In this document: positions 19,405 to 28,289 of the stretch, in pieces
How positions within the stretch are numbered: position 1 is the first letter of the stretch
Layout: every line of letters begins with the position of its first letter
NCBI RefSeq assembly: GCF_008704995.1
Contig: NZ_CP023747.1
Location: 2,072,501 to 2,136,500, forward strand
Source of the DNA: Streptomyces nodosus
Lineage (GTDB): Bacteria > Actinomycetota > Actinomycetes > Streptomycetales > Streptomycetaceae
Direction of reading: 5' to 3'
Length of the DNA stretch: 64,000 nt
Program-made: the position numbers and the translations under genes
Notes under the pieces: generated by a model
Databases searched by the model: none
Told to the model about the DNA's origin: nothing
The model's input: the letters and a program-made list of their open reading frames with translations, nothing else

Positions 19405-20280
19405 TCACCGGCGCTGCGGGGCGCGGCTGCGGGTGTCGCGGTGGCCGGCACCCGACGGCGGGCGCCGGCCGGGGCGGGCGCTCCCGGGACGGCCGCTCCC
19501 TGGGTGAGCGGGAACACCGGGCTTGCGCTCCGCCGGGGCCGGCTCGGGCCGGCCCATGACCATCAGCGGGTCGAACACCACGACGGCGCCTGCCAGGCAC
19601 AGGAAGACGAGGGGACCGATCATCATCGGGACGAGCGGGGAGCCGGAATGGTCGCCCGCCAGGACCGTGCGGGTGGCGTGCAGATGCACGCTGACGGCGG
19701 CCATGCCCGTGTAGTGCAGGCCGACCATGGCGAGTCCCATGACGAGGCCGGCGCCGACGCTCCACAGGAATCCACTGCGCCGTCCGGCCGCCCAGAGCGC
19801 GGCGGTCGCGGCGACGACCGCGATGGCCACGGACGCGGCGACGGTGACGGTGTTGTACTCCAGTACCCCGTCCAGGCGCGTTCCGGCCATGCCCAGATAG
19901 TGCATCGAGGCCATGCCCAGTCCGGTGACGGTGCCGCCGGTGAAGAGCGCCACCCCGGTGGCGCCCCGGTGGCCCACGATGAAGACACCGATGCCGACCA
20001 TGACGACGGCGACGACAAGACCGGCGAAGATCATCGGCTCGTCGTAGTGCACGGAGGTCTCCGCGACGCTGAAGCCCGTCATCGCGACGAGATGTGTGGT
20101 CCACAGGCCCGACCCGATCGTGGCCGATCCCAGGGCCAGCCAGCCCGCCCGCCAGGCCGGAGCGGCCCTTCTCGCTCTGATGACGCAGCGCAGACCGAGC
20201 GCGCCGCCGAGGCAGGCCATGAGGCACGCCACCAGCGGTGTGACCATTCCATAGCTGAAGCCGTCCACGGTGCCCTGCAT
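19405..20280 (-). CDS. MHYT-domain membrane sensor protein
   Basis: This 291-residue protein has about seven membrane helices and the MHYT repeats that name the family: THLVAM, MHYLGM and LHYTGM, spaced about 60 residues apart. The Met/His pairs at the outer ends of the helices are thought to bind copper and sense a diatomic gas or redox signal. Unlike many relatives there is no GGDEF, EAL or kinase output domain; the protein ends in a ~50-residue Pro/Arg-rich cytoplasmic tail. It therefore probably signals through a partner or acts only as a membrane metal protein. It lies 41 bp upstream of uvrB in the same direction, so co-transcription is possible. Confidence 0.9.
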   Translation of the reverse strand: MQGTVDGFSYGMVTPLVACLMACLGGALGLRCVIRARRAAPAWRAGWLALGSATIGSGLWTTHLVAMTGFSVAETSVHYDEPMIFAGLVVAVVMVGIGVFIVGHRGATGVALFTGGTVTGLGMASMHYLGMAGTRLDGVLEYNTVTVAASVAIAVVAATAALWAAGRRSGFLWSVGAGLVMGLAMVGLHYTGMAAVSVHLHATRTVLAGDHSGSPLVPMMIGPLVFLCLAGAVVVFDPLMVMGRPEPAPAERKPGVPAHPGSGRPGSARPGRRPPSGAGHRDTRSRAPQRR

Positions 20281-20572
20281 ACGCGGCTGCCCCTCCCACC
20301 CTGCCGAGTCCCCGATCGCACAACTCCCCCGCCCCAGGTCCGCGACGACCGGAATCGGCCGGGGTTAGGCAGAGGTTAGGGCCCTCCCGGCCCTCACCGG
20401 AACGGTCGAACGATTTTCCGGCAAAGAATCCGATGCCGCCGCCCCCGGCGCGGCGGCTCCGGCGCATGTTTTCGGGCGACGCGCGTCAATCCACGGTCGT
20501 CCGCCGTTCCGGTCCATCGCTCTGTGCTGTCACTGTGGTGCTGTATGTGACCGATCGACGCGAGGAGTACGC

Positions 20573-21445
20573 ATGCATGCGCGCGTTGCCGCCGCCACGA
20601 CCACCGTCTTCTTCGGGCTCGGCGTCGCCATACTGCCCACTCCCCCCGCCGGAGCCGTCAGCGCCGACGGTCCGGTCGTGATCGCCCACCGGGGTGCCTC
20701 AGCTTATGCGCCCGAGAACACCCTGGCCGCCGTCGACAAGGCGGCCGCCATGGGATTCGGCTGGGTCGAGAACGATGTGCAGCGCACCAAGGACGGCCGG
20801 CTGGTGGTCATCCACGACGGGACGCTGGAGCGCACCACCGATGTGAAACGGCTGTTCCCCGGCCGGGCCCCCTGGCGGGTCAAGGACTTCACCGCCCGGG
20901 AGATCGCACGTCTCGACGCGGGCAGCTGGTACGGCCCCGGGTACGCGGGCGTGCGCGTACCGACGCTGCGGCAGTACATGCGGCGGCTGTCGCACAACCA
21001 CCAGAACCTGCTCCTGGAGATCAAGAACCCGGAGCTGTACCCCGGGATCGAGAGCCAGACCCTCCGGCTGCTGGACCGGGAGGGCTGGCTCGACCCCGGC
21101 CATCTGCGGAACCGGTTGATCGTCCAGAGCTTCAGCGCGGACAGTGTCCGTACCGTCCACCGGCTGCGGCCGGGGGTCAGGACCGCCTATCTGGGCACCC
21201 CGCGGATCACGGAACTCCCGGCGTACGCGCGGTTCACCGACCAGATCAACTCCGACCGCGGCAAGCTCTCCGGCCCCTATGTCTCCGCGGTGCACGCGTT
21301 CAAGGGCCCGCACGCCAAGCCCCTGAAGGTCTTCGCCTGGACCGTCAACCGCGCGGACGAGGCCCGGCGGCTGACCGAGATGGGCGCGGACGGCATCATC
21401 ACCAATGCGCCCGACGTGGTGCGCAAGGCGGTGACCGCCTACTAG
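20573..21445 (+). CDS. Secreted glycerophosphodiester phosphodiesterase
   Basis: This 290-residue enzyme should hydrolyse glycerophosphodiesters outside the cell to glycerol-3-phosphate and an alcohol. A signal peptide covers about residues 1-28 (hydrophobic run ending PAGAVSA). The GDPD core is complete: VIAHRGASAYAPENT (catalytic His-Arg and metal Glu), WVENDVQRTKDG (metal-binding Glu/Asp), VVIHDGTLERTTD (catalytic His), LLLEIKNPELYPG and VFAWTVNRADEARRL. The ATG at 20573 is preceded by GAGGAGTACGC. It is divergent from the MHYT gene across a 292-bp gap. Phosphate control would be usual for this class, but I did not find convincing PHO-box repeats. Confidence 0.95.
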   Translation: MHARVAAATTTVFFGLGVAILPTPPAGAVSADGPVVIAHRGASAYAPENTLAAVDKAAAMGFGWVENDVQRTKDGRLVVIHDGTLERTTDVKRLFPGRAPWRVKDFTAREIARLDAGSWYGPGYAGVRVPTLRQYMRRLSHNHQNLLLEIKNPELYPGIESQTLRLLDREGWLDPGHLRNRLIVQSFSADSVRTVHRLRPGVRTAYLGTPRITELPAYARFTDQINSDRGKLSGPYVSAVHAFKGPHAKPLKVFAWTVNRADEARRLTEMGADGIITNAPDVVRKAVTAY

Positions 21446-21570
21446 GGGTGCCTCCCAGGGGTACGGACCGGGAGCGGCCGACGGTGTCCGCGGGGTGCGT
21501 ACGGCCGGACTCGGTCCGCGTGCCGTGGGCGCCCCGGGGCATTGTCGGTGCCGCGCCGTACGGTGGGGCC

Positions 21571-22125
21571 ATGGACAGTCTTGGGCAGGACGAGCAGCAG
21601 CCGGTGTGGACGGTGGTGGCCACCGACATCGGCCCGCTGCTGCTGGCCGCCACCCGCGCGGGCCTGGTGAACGTGGTGTTCCACGCGACGGAACCGGTCC
21701 GGGACCAGGCACTGGCACGACTCGCCTCCCGGCTCGGCGCGGCCCCCGTCGAGGACGCCGCTTCCCCGCTGCTGGCCGAGGCGATACGTCAGCTCGCGGC
21801 GTACTTCGCGGGTGAGCTGCGCGATTTCCGGCTGCCGCTGGACTGGTCCCTGATCACCGGCTTCAATCGGCAGGTGCTGCGCGAGTTGGCGTCCACCGTG
21901 CCCTACGGGGCGGTGGTGGGGTACGGCGAGCTGGCCGGCCGGGTCGGCCAGCCGGGCGCGGCCCAGGCCGTGGGCATGGCGATGGGCTCCAACCCGCTCC
22001 CGGTGGTGGTGCCGTGCCACCGCGTGGTGGAGCGGGACGGCGGCATCGGCGGGTTCGGGGGCGGGCTGGAGACCAAGCGGAAGCTGCTGGCGCTCGAAGG
22101 GGTGCTGCCGGAGCCGCTGTTCTGA
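21571..22125 (+). CDS. Methylated-DNA--[protein]-cysteine S-methyltransferase
   Basis: This 184-residue DNA repair protein removes alkyl groups from O6-alkylguanine in a suicide reaction. The acceptor cysteine lies in VVVPCHRVVERDG. The DNA-binding helix region is VLRELASTVPYGAVVGYGELAGRVG, and the Asn hinge is in GSNPLPVVV. It is the Ogt/AdaB type without an Ada metal-binding domain. The ATG at 21571 is chosen because TACGGT lies six bases upstream, consistent with a leaderless message; a longer in-frame opening from 21448 has no ribosome site and is low-complexity. Confidence 0.94.
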   Translation: MDSLGQDEQQPVWTVVATDIGPLLLAATRAGLVNVVFHATEPVRDQALARLASRLGAAPVEDAASPLLAEAIRQLAAYFAGELRDFRLPLDWSLITGFNRQVLRELASTVPYGAVVGYGELAGRVGQPGAAQAVGMAMGSNPLPVVVPCHRVVERDGGIGGFGGGLETKRKLLALEGVLPEPLF

Positions 22126-22161
22126 AGCGGGCCCGGCAACGACCGGCCGGAGCGGGCCGGG

Positions 22162-22590
22162 TCAGCGCGTCATGCTCCTCGCGTAGACGGTCTCGACCCA
22201 GGTGGCGAGCTGATCCTCCGACAGATGCTGGGCGAGGTCGGACTCGCTGATCATGCCGACGAGACGCTTGTTCTCGATCACCGGCAGCCGGCGGATCTGG
22301 TGCGACTCCATCTCGTTGAGCACCTCGTCCACACCGGCGTTGGAGTCGATCCAGCGCGGCGTGCCCTTGGCGAGGTCGCCCGCGGTCACCCGCGCGGGGT
22401 CGTGGCCCATGGCCACACAGCCGATGACGATGTCGCGGTCGGTGAGGATGCCGCAGAGCCGCTCGTTCTCGTCGCTGACGGGGAGGGCACCGACGTTGAG
22501 TTCGCGCATCAGCTGGGCGGCGCGGTCCAGGGTCTCGTGGGACGGGATCCACTGGGCGCCACGGTGCATGATTTCTCCGGCGGTGGTCAT
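22162..22590 (-). CDS. CBS-domain protein (tandem CBS pair)
   Basis: This 142-residue protein consists almost only of two CBS motifs, residues about 8-60 (ALPVSDENERLCGILTDRDIV) and 75-125 (RRLPVIENKRLVGMISESDLA). Such pairs bind adenine nucleotides (AMP/ATP or S-adenosylmethionine) and act as regulatory modules. Stand-alone versions are common in actinobacteria and of unsettled role; some respond to dormancy or energy stress. The ATG at 22590 is fixed by CAGGAGGTACTCC. It lies downstream of and convergent with the alkyltransferase. Confidence 0.93.
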   Translation of the reverse strand: MTTAGEIMHRGAQWIPSHETLDRAAQLMRELNVGALPVSDENERLCGILTDRDIVIGCVAMGHDPARVTAGDLAKGTPRWIDSNAGVDEVLNEMESHQIRRLPVIENKRLVGMISESDLAQHLSEDQLATWVETVYARSMTR

Positions 22591-22707
22591 GGAGTACCTC
22601 CTGATACCGGACGGCCGGCGCGGCACGGGACGCACCGCATGTCCCGGCGCCCTTCATTCTTGCCGGGTACCCCGGGAAACGCACCCGGAGCCCGTGGCGG
22701 CGGTGCG

Positions 22708-23349
22708 TCAGCCGTTCCAGGCCGGGTGGCGTGGGTCGTCCGCGCGGATCAGCACGTCGGCGACGGCGCCCGGCTCCGTCTCCCTCCCGTACCGCTCGAA
22801 GGCGGGCAGGGTCCAGTGCTCCGGCTCCGGGGTGCGGCGGCGCAGCGCACCGGGCGAGAGCAGCACATGGACCGTCAGATCGAAGGGGAACCAGTGCCGG
22901 AGGAGGAACGGACCGTGGAGCAACAGCAGTCCCCCGGGCGGGAGCTGCACAGGGGAGCTGCGAGTGGCGCGGTCGGTGACCGGATCCCACAGATCGGGCA
23001 GGACACGGCCGTCGCCGTCCGGCTCCAGCGGACCGAAGACCTCGCGCCACAGGGCCCCGGTGTCGACCCAGCCGTCGTAATAGGACTCCGGGTCCCGGTG
23101 GCCGTGTTCCAGGCGGACGGACGCGGGGCGCCAGAAGCCCTCGGCACCGACGACGAGCGAGGGCCTGCCGCGCAGGCGCAACGCCTCGGACACCCGCCGG
23201 GCGAGGTCACCGGGGCGCGCCGCCGGGGCGCCGTCGAACGCGATGCGCGGCCAGGCACCGCCGTCGCCGGGTTTCAGGAGGAGCAGCCGGTCGGCGAGGA
23301 GGTCGCCGAGCCGCTCCCAGGTGATCGGTTCGAGTCGCACAGGGCCCAT
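22708..23349 (-). CDS. Uridine kinase-like protein lacking a P-loop
   Basis: This 213-residue protein resembles the nucleoside kinase-like proteins annotated as uridine kinase in Streptomyces. The order of elements is that of a P-loop kinase: PRIAFDGAPAARPGDLARRV where Walker A should lie, LVVGAEGFWRPASVRLEHG, a lid-like YYDGWVDTGALWREVF segment, and LLLLHGPFLLRHWFPFDLTVHV (like the Walker B strand). The GxxxxGK[ST] motif is replaced by GAPAARPGD, so ordinary ATP binding is doubtful. The ATG at 23349 is selected over upstream in-frame codons that run through a repetitive region. Whether it is an enzyme or a sensor is unknown. Confidence 0.68.
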   Translation of the reverse strand: MGPVRLEPITWERLGDLLADRLLLLKPGDGGAWPRIAFDGAPAARPGDLARRVSEALRLRGRPSLVVGAEGFWRPASVRLEHGHRDPESYYDGWVDTGALWREVFGPLEPDGDGRVLPDLWDPVTDRATRSSPVQLPPGGLLLLHGPFLLRHWFPFDLTVHVLLSPGALRRRTPEPEHWTLPAFERYGRETEPGAVADVLIRADDPRHPAWNG

Positions 23350-23454
23350 GATGCCGCGCCCCGACGGTGCGTCCGGGACACGATCGCCGCCGCCGGTCCG
23401 GCCCAAGAGGAACCCGCGCCGGCCCGGACCCCTGTCGTCCCGGACCGCCACCGT

Positions 23455-23524
23455 GCGACCGGCCCGGACGTTCCCATGCGACCGGCCCGGGACTTTCCCG
23501 CGCGGTCGGCCCGGACATTCCCGC
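23455..23524. repeat. Three imperfect 23-24 bp tandem units
   Basis: Three consecutive units of the form GCGACCGGCCCGGACGTTCCC, with small changes between copies, fill the space between the kinase-like gene and the DUF2293 gene. I see no gene or dyad structure in them beyond the repetition itself. Confidence 0.8.
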
Positions 23525-23579
23525 GCGACGGCTCCGGCCGGGGCGGTCCACGGCCCGCCCGGCGGGGAAGAAAGCCGTC

Positions 23580-24272
23580 ATGGCGCCGCCGCCCCCGACT
23601 CCTCCGCTCCCGCCGGGCCTTGTGGTGGTCCAGCCGCTGAGGCGACGGCACTGCTCCGCATGCCGGAGGGGACCGCAGCCGTTGCTGGTGGTGGAGGAGG
23701 GGAGGCCGCGCTGTCTGGACTGTGCGGACCTCGGGCATCTGGTGTTCCTGCCGCGGGGCGACACGGCGCTCACCCGGCGGTCGCGGGAGGCGAGCGTGCT
23801 GTCCGCGGTGGTGGTGCGGTTCGACCGGCGCCACGGCCGTTACGAGCGGCAGGGGGTGCTCGTCGAGGAGGCGGCCCTCGCGCTGGCCGAGGAGCGGTGT
23901 CTGGCGGACGCCGAGGCCCGGCGCAGACGCCGGGCGCGGGACGCCCGGCGGCGGGCGGTGCAGGACCTGCGGTTCACGGAGGCGTTCGCCGGGGAGATCC
24001 GGCGGCTGTTCCCCGGATGCCCGGCGGGGCGGGCCCAGGCGATCGCGGCGCATGCCTCGCTGCGCGGCAGCGGACGGGTCGGGCGCAGCGCGGCGGGGCG
24101 GGCGCTGTCGCCGGAGGCGGTGACGGCCGCGGTACGGGCGTCCGTGCGGCACAGGGAGACGGCGTACGACCGTCTGCTGATGGAGGGGGTGCCACGGCCC
24201 GAGGCGCGGCGGCGCATCGCGGACGGGGTGGAGTCGGTGCTGCGGTCGTGGCGGCTCCCGGAGGCCGCCTGA
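23580..24272 (+). CDS. DUF2293-domain protein
   Basis: This 230-residue protein carries what I read as a DUF2293 domain, a family found in actinobacteria and fungi with no established function. The N-terminal half has two CxxC-like pairs (HCSACRRG and RCLDCADLG, about residues 23-50) that may bind zinc, then HLVFLPRGDTALTRRS. A basic helical stretch (AEARRRRRARDARRRAVQDL) leads to the C-terminal helical domain ending RRRIADGVESVLRSWRL. The arginine-rich region suggests nucleic-acid contact, which is inference. The ATG at 23580 is preceded by GGGGAAGAAAG. It precedes gltD in the same direction by 91 bp. Confidence 0.72.
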   Translation: MAPPPPTPPLPPGLVVVQPLRRRHCSACRRGPQPLLVVEEGRPRCLDCADLGHLVFLPRGDTALTRRSREASVLSAVVVRFDRRHGRYERQGVLVEEAALALAEERCLADAEARRRRRARDARRRAVQDLRFTEAFAGEIRRLFPGCPAGRAQAIAAHASLRGSGRVGRSAAGRALSPEAVTAAVRASVRHRETAYDRLLMEGVPRPEARRRIADGVESVLRSWRLPEAA

Positions 24273-24363
24273 TCCCGGGCCCCGGCGCCGGGGAGCGGGC
24301 GGCAGGGGGGCGTCGTATCGTGGCACGCAGCGGTGGTTCCTATGCGTACGCAAGGGGAAGGCC

Positions 24364-25854
24364 ATGGCCGATCCCAGGGGCTTCATGAGCACGCCCCGCG
24401 AGGAATGGCCCCGCAGACCCGTCGAGGAACGGGTGCGGGACTGGAACGAGGTGTACGTACCGGGCGCGCTGCTTCCGATCATCAGCCGGCAGGCGAACCG
24501 GTGCATGGACTGCGGGGTCCCCTTCTGCCACGACGCCTGCCCCCTCGGCAATCTGATCCCCGAGTGGAACGACCTGGTCTCCCGCGAGGACTGGCGGGCG
24601 GCGAGCGAACGGCTGCACGCCACCAACAACTTCCCCGAGTTCACGGGACGGTTGTGTCCGGCTCCCTGCGAGGCGGGGTGTGTGCTCGCCATCAACCAGC
24701 CCGCGGTCACCATCAAGAACGTCGAGGCCGCCATCGCGGACCGGGCCTGGGAGGAGGGCTTCGCCCCGCCCTGCCCTCCGGAGCGGCTGTCGGGGCGGAC
24801 CGTCGCCGTCGTCGGGTCGGGTCCCGCGGGGCTCGCGGCGGCCCAGCAGCTCACCCGTGCCGGGCACACGGTGGCGGTGTACGAGCGGGCGGACCGGATC
24901 GGAGGCCTGCTGCGCTACGGGATACCGGCCTTCAAGATGGAGAAGCGGCATCTGAACCGGCGGCTGGAGCAGATGCGCGCCGAGGGCACCAAGTTCCGGA
25001 CGTCCGTCACCGTGGGCGAGGACATCGGGGCCGCCGAGCTGCGGGCCCGCTATGACGCCGTGGTGATCGCGACCGGCGCCACGGCCTGGCGCGAACTGGA
25101 CGTCCCCGGGCGAGAGCTGGCCGGGATACACCAGGCCATGCGGTATCTGCCGCTGGCCGACCGGGTGTGCGAGGGCGATCTGGAGGTCTCCCCGCTGTCG
25201 GCGGCCGGCCGGCATGTGGTGATCGTGGGCGGCGGGGACACCGGGGCGGACTGCCTGGGGACCGCGGTGCGCGAAGGTGCCGCGTCCGTCACCCAGCTGG
25301 ACATCTATCCGCTGCCGGAGGCGGAGCGCAACGAGTTCACCCAGCCGTGGCCGACCTATCCGAAGATCTACCGGCTGACCGGCGCGCACGAGGAGGCGGG
25401 CGCGCTGCGCACGGCGCCCGCCGCGGACGCGGACGCGCGGCTCTTCGCGGCGTCCACGCTGCGCTTCGAGGGAGACCCGGACGGCCATGTGCGAGCGCTG
25501 CATCTGGTCGAGGTGGACGAGCGGCGGAAGCCGCTGCCGGGCACCGGGCGGACCCTGCCGGCCGACCTGGTGCTGCTCGCCCTGGGGTTCTCGGGGCCCG
25601 ACCGCGAGGACGGGCTGATCGACCAGCTCGGGCTGGCCCTTGACCCGCGCGGGACGATCACCCGGGACGAGGACTTCACGACCAACGTCCCGGGTGTGTT
25701 CGCCGCCGGGGACGCCGCGCGCGGACAGTCGCTGATCGTATGGGCGATAGCGGAGGGCCGGGCCGTGGCGGCGGCGGTGGACCGGCTGCTGAACGGGGGC
25801 GCCTCGCGCCTGCCGGCGCCGATCGGACCGTACGACCGTCCGATGACCGCCTGA
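24364..25854 (+). CDS. gltD: Glutamate synthase small-subunit-like flavin/Fe-S oxidoreductase
   Basis: This 496-residue protein is the beta subunit type of NADPH-glutamate synthase, which passes electrons from NADPH through FAD to the glutaminase/synthase subunit. N-terminal cysteines for two Fe-S clusters are in CMDCGVPFCHDACPLG and CPAPCEAGC. The FAD-binding motif is VVGSGPAGLAAAQQL, the NADPH-binding motif is VIVGGGDTGADCLG, and the C-terminal FAD contact is GVFAAGDAARGQSLIVWAI. The start follows AAGGGGAAGGCC. No gltB is in the window, whereas in Streptomyces a gltB-gltD pair normally sits together. It may therefore be a second copy serving another acceptor. Confidence 0.9.
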   Translation: MADPRGFMSTPREEWPRRPVEERVRDWNEVYVPGALLPIISRQANRCMDCGVPFCHDACPLGNLIPEWNDLVSREDWRAASERLHATNNFPEFTGRLCPAPCEAGCVLAINQPAVTIKNVEAAIADRAWEEGFAPPCPPERLSGRTVAVVGSGPAGLAAAQQLTRAGHTVAVYERADRIGGLLRYGIPAFKMEKRHLNRRLEQMRAEGTKFRTSVTVGEDIGAAELRARYDAVVIATGATAWRELDVPGRELAGIHQAMRYLPLADRVCEGDLEVSPLSAAGRHVVIVGGGDTGADCLGTAVREGAASVTQLDIYPLPEAERNEFTQPWPTYPKIYRLTGAHEEAGALRTAPAADADARLFAASTLRFEGDPDGHVRALHLVEVDERRKPLPGTGRTLPADLVLLALGFSGPDREDGLIDQLGLALDPRGTITRDEDFTTNVPGVFAAGDAARGQSLIVWAIAEGRAVAAAVDRLLNGGASRLPAPIGPYDRPMTA

Positions 25855-25910
25855 CCCGCCCCGCCCGGGTCCGGCCGGCGACGGTGGGGCGACCACGGGA
25901 CGGGCCTACG

Positions 25911-25988
25911 CGACCGGACCGCGCGACCGCCGGTGGAAGGACCATACGACCGGACCGCGCGACGCCGGTGGAAGCGACCGGACCGCAC
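25911..25988. repeat. 28-29 bp direct repeat (two copies plus a partial third)
   Basis: Units beginning CGACCGGACCGCGCGAC start at 25911 and 25947 and run to GGTGGAAG, differing by one C. A truncated third copy begins at 25975. They occupy the gap between the convergent gltD and methyltransferase genes. The arrangement looks like a local duplication; it has no obvious coding content. Confidence 0.85.
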
Positions 25989-26059
25989 GGGCCGTGGGAC
26001 ACCTGGTGGGCGCCCCACGGCCGGTGCGGTCCGGTTCCGGTCCCGTCCGTCCCGCCCGG

Positions 26060-26878
26060 TTACGGCTTGCGGGCCACCGCGCCGTAGCCGGGAATGATCC
26101 CGTCGTCCTGGCCGGGGACCGGCTCGCCCAGCTCCGGGTGCCACCGGTGGACCACCTCGACGCCGGGTTCCACGAGGTCGAGTCCGTCGAAGAAACGGGC
26201 GAACTCGTCGCGGGAGCGGAGCGCCAGGGTGACCCCGCCCGACCTGAGCTTCTCGGTCGCCTCCGTCGCCTTGTCCTGCGGGGTGAAGTCGGCGGTGGCG
26301 TGGGTCATCATCAGACAGCTGCCGGAGGGCAGCCCCGACAGCAGCCGGTCGACCAGCTCGTACGCGCCGTCCTCGTCGGGGATGAAGTGCAGCAGCGCGA
26401 CCAGGGAGAGCGCCACCGGCCGGCTGAGGTCCAGGACCTTCCCGGCCCCCTCGAGGATGGTGGCCGGGTCCCGCACATCGGCCTGCAGATACTCGGTCAC
26501 GCCCTCGGGCGTGCTGCGCAGCAGGGCCGCCGCATGGGCCAGCACGATCGGGTCGTTGTCGCAGTAGACCACGCGTGCGTCCGGTGCGACCCCCTGGGCG
26601 ATCTGGTGGAGGTTCGGCTCGGTGGGGATGCCGGTGCCGATGTCCAGGAACTGCCGTATGCCGTTCTGGGCCAGCCAGCGGGTGGCCCGGTGCATGAAGG
26701 CGCGGTTGACCCGCGCCATCACGGGCACCCTCGGTTCGAGGGCGACCATCTGCCGGCCCAGCTCCTCGTCGACGGGGTAGTTGTCCTTCCCGCCGAGGTA
26801 CCAGTCGTACATACGGGCGGGGTGCGGTTTGCTGCTGTCGATGACGAGGTCGTCCTGAGCGGGGTCCTGCCCGGTCAT
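26060..26878 (-). CDS. SAM-dependent methyltransferase (Streptomyces DUF574 type)
   Basis: This 272-residue protein is one of the large streptomycete family of methyltransferases once called DUF574. Landmarks are PHPARMYDWYLGGKDNYPVDEE near the N-terminus, FLDIGTGIPTEPNLHQIAQ (SAM-binding motif I), VVYCDNDPIVLAHAAALL (motif II) and VALSLVALLHFIPDE. The substrate is unknown for the whole family; many members lie near WhiJ-type regulators, as here. The ATG at 26878 follows GGAG with a spacing of six, while upstream in-frame residues lack conservation. It is 90 bp downstream of the DUF397 gene in the same orientation. Confidence 0.92.
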   Translation of the reverse strand: MTGQDPAQDDLVIDSSKPHPARMYDWYLGGKDNYPVDEELGRQMVALEPRVPVMARVNRAFMHRATRWLAQNGIRQFLDIGTGIPTEPNLHQIAQGVAPDARVVYCDNDPIVLAHAAALLRSTPEGVTEYLQADVRDPATILEGAGKVLDLSRPVALSLVALLHFIPDEDGAYELVDRLLSGLPSGSCLMMTHATADFTPQDKATEATEKLRSGGVTLALRSRDEFARFFDGLDLVEPGVEVVHRWHPELGEPVPGQDDGIIPGYGAVARKP

Positions 26879-26968
26879 GAGGAACTCCGTGGATGTCGAG
26901 GACAGTGAGTGATCAACTGAGTGCCAATTTAGTGGTCTGCAGAGCAACAACACATGGAAACAAGGGAG

Positions 26969-27223
26969 TTATGTGAGCAGGAAGTCGGCCTCCCCTGCTT
27001 TGGCCCCACGGATGAACGCCGTCATCTCGTCGGAGGTGTAGATCAGCGCGGGCCCGTCCGGGTCGGTGGACTGGCGGACGGCGATCCGGCCGTCGGCGAG
27101 CTTCATCGCCTCCAGGCAGTTGCCGCCGTTGCCACCGCTCCACGGCTTGTGCCAGCCCTCACTCCCCAACTCGCGGGCGGGCATGCCGTTGTAGACGCGT
27201 TGGCGCGACGTGGTGCGTTCCAT
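26969..27223 (-). CDS. DUF397-domain small protein
   Basis: This 84-residue protein is a DUF397 member, recognisable from WHKPWSGGNGGNCLEAMKLADG and VRQSTDPDGPALIYTSDEM. In Streptomyces such proteins are encoded directly after XRE/WhiJ-type regulators and are thought to work as their small antagonists or partners. Here its ATG overlaps the regulator's stop codon (TAATG), so translation is coupled and a near one-to-one dose is likely. It also has an in-frame Met at residue 14 that could serve as a shorter start, but the overlap favours the first ATG. Confidence 0.94.
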   Translation of the reverse strand: MERTTSRQRVYNGMPARELGSEGWHKPWSGGNGGNCLEAMKLADGRIAVRQSTDPDGPALIYTSDEMTAFIRGAKAGEADFLLT

Positions 27224-28083
27224 TACAGCTCCTTGCGGAGATCCACGAGGATCTCCTTCGTGCGTTGTGCCGTAGCGGCCTGAGCCGCCATGCGGTCCAT
27301 GACCTCGAGGTGGGTCGCCACCTCGGCGCGCGCGTCCAGATAGACGGCGCCGGTCAGGTACTCGCTGTAGACCATGTCCGGCAGTTCTGACATGGCAAAT
27401 CGGAACAGGACGAAGGGCCCGTAGGTGCCGGGGTGCGGACCCGAGGAGAACTCGGTCACCTGCAGCGTCACCTGGGGCAGCTCCACGACCTCCAGCAGTT
27501 TCTCGATCTGGTCGCGCATGATCTGGGGGCCGACGACCGGGCGGCGCAGCGCCGTCTCGTCCATCACGGCCCAGACCCGGGGCGGATCCGCGCGCGTCAG
27601 CAGCTCCTGACGCTGCATGCGCAGCGCCACATGCCGCTCGATGTCCTCGGGTCTGGTCTGGCCGATGGCGCCCGATCTCAGGACGCCCCGGGCGTAGTCC
27701 TCGGTCTGCATGATGCCGGGCACGAAGTGGGGCTCGTACTGGCGGATGATCGTGGCGGCGCCCTCCAGGCTGACGTACATCGAGAACCAGCCCGGGAGAA
27801 TGTCGTGGAACCGCTGCCACCATCCCGGCCGGTTGGCCTCCTCCGCCAGCTGGACGAACGTCTCGGCCTCCTCGTCGCTCACCCCGTAGGCCTTCAGCAG
27901 CAGTTGGAGGTACGGGATCTTCAGGCCGACCTCGGCGATCTCCATCCGGCGGACGGTGGCGGGCGCGACACGCAGGATGCGCGCGGCCTCCTCCCGCTTG
28001 AGACCCGCGCGTTCCCGCAGATCCAGCAGGCGTCGTCCGAGGACGACCTGACCGACCGTCGGCGCCGACCGCGGCTCGCTCAC
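27223..28083 (-). CDS. WhiJ-type XRE regulator (HTH + DUF5753)
   Basis: This 286-residue protein has an N-terminal XRE helix-turn-helix (about residues 12-65, LGRRLLDLRERAGLKREEAA and VAPATVRRMEIAEVGLK). The C-terminal DUF5753 domain contains YEPHFVPGIMQTEDYARGVL, VWAVMDETALRRPVVGP and LPQVTLQVTEFSSGPHPG. It belongs to the WhiJ/AbaA-like group that controls sporulation and antibiotic onset in Streptomyces. The GTG at 28083 follows GAGGAGGCACGAG. It is divergent from an anti-sigma-type ATPase gene and couples to a DUF397 gene, the usual triad. Its operator is probably the dyad at 28290-28323. Confidence 0.92.
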   Translation of the reverse strand: MSEPRSAPTVGQVVLGRRLLDLRERAGLKREEAARILRVAPATVRRMEIAEVGLKIPYLQLLLKAYGVSDEEAETFVQLAEEANRPGWWQRFHDILPGWFSMYVSLEGAATIIRQYEPHFVPGIMQTEDYARGVLRSGAIGQTRPEDIERHVALRMQRQELLTRADPPRVWAVMDETALRRPVVGPQIMRDQIEKLLEVVELPQVTLQVTEFSSGPHPGTYGPFVLFRFAMSELPDMVYSEYLTGAVYLDARAEVATHLEVMDRMAAQAATAQRTKEILVDLRKEL

Positions 28084-28289
28084 CTCGTGCCTCCTCGCGT
28101 CCCCAGTGCCTTTCCAGCCCGAACGGCGCTGTTCGAAACCTTTCCGCACCATGCATGGCGCGCCCGCCCGCGTGCTCACGCGGGGTGCGGGCTCCCGATG
28201 CGGGCAGCGGACGCGGTTGCCCCTGACCGGGTACCAACTGGCGCCGCCGTAAATGCTGTTGCGAAGCAGTGTGCCACGCGGCATCTCGA

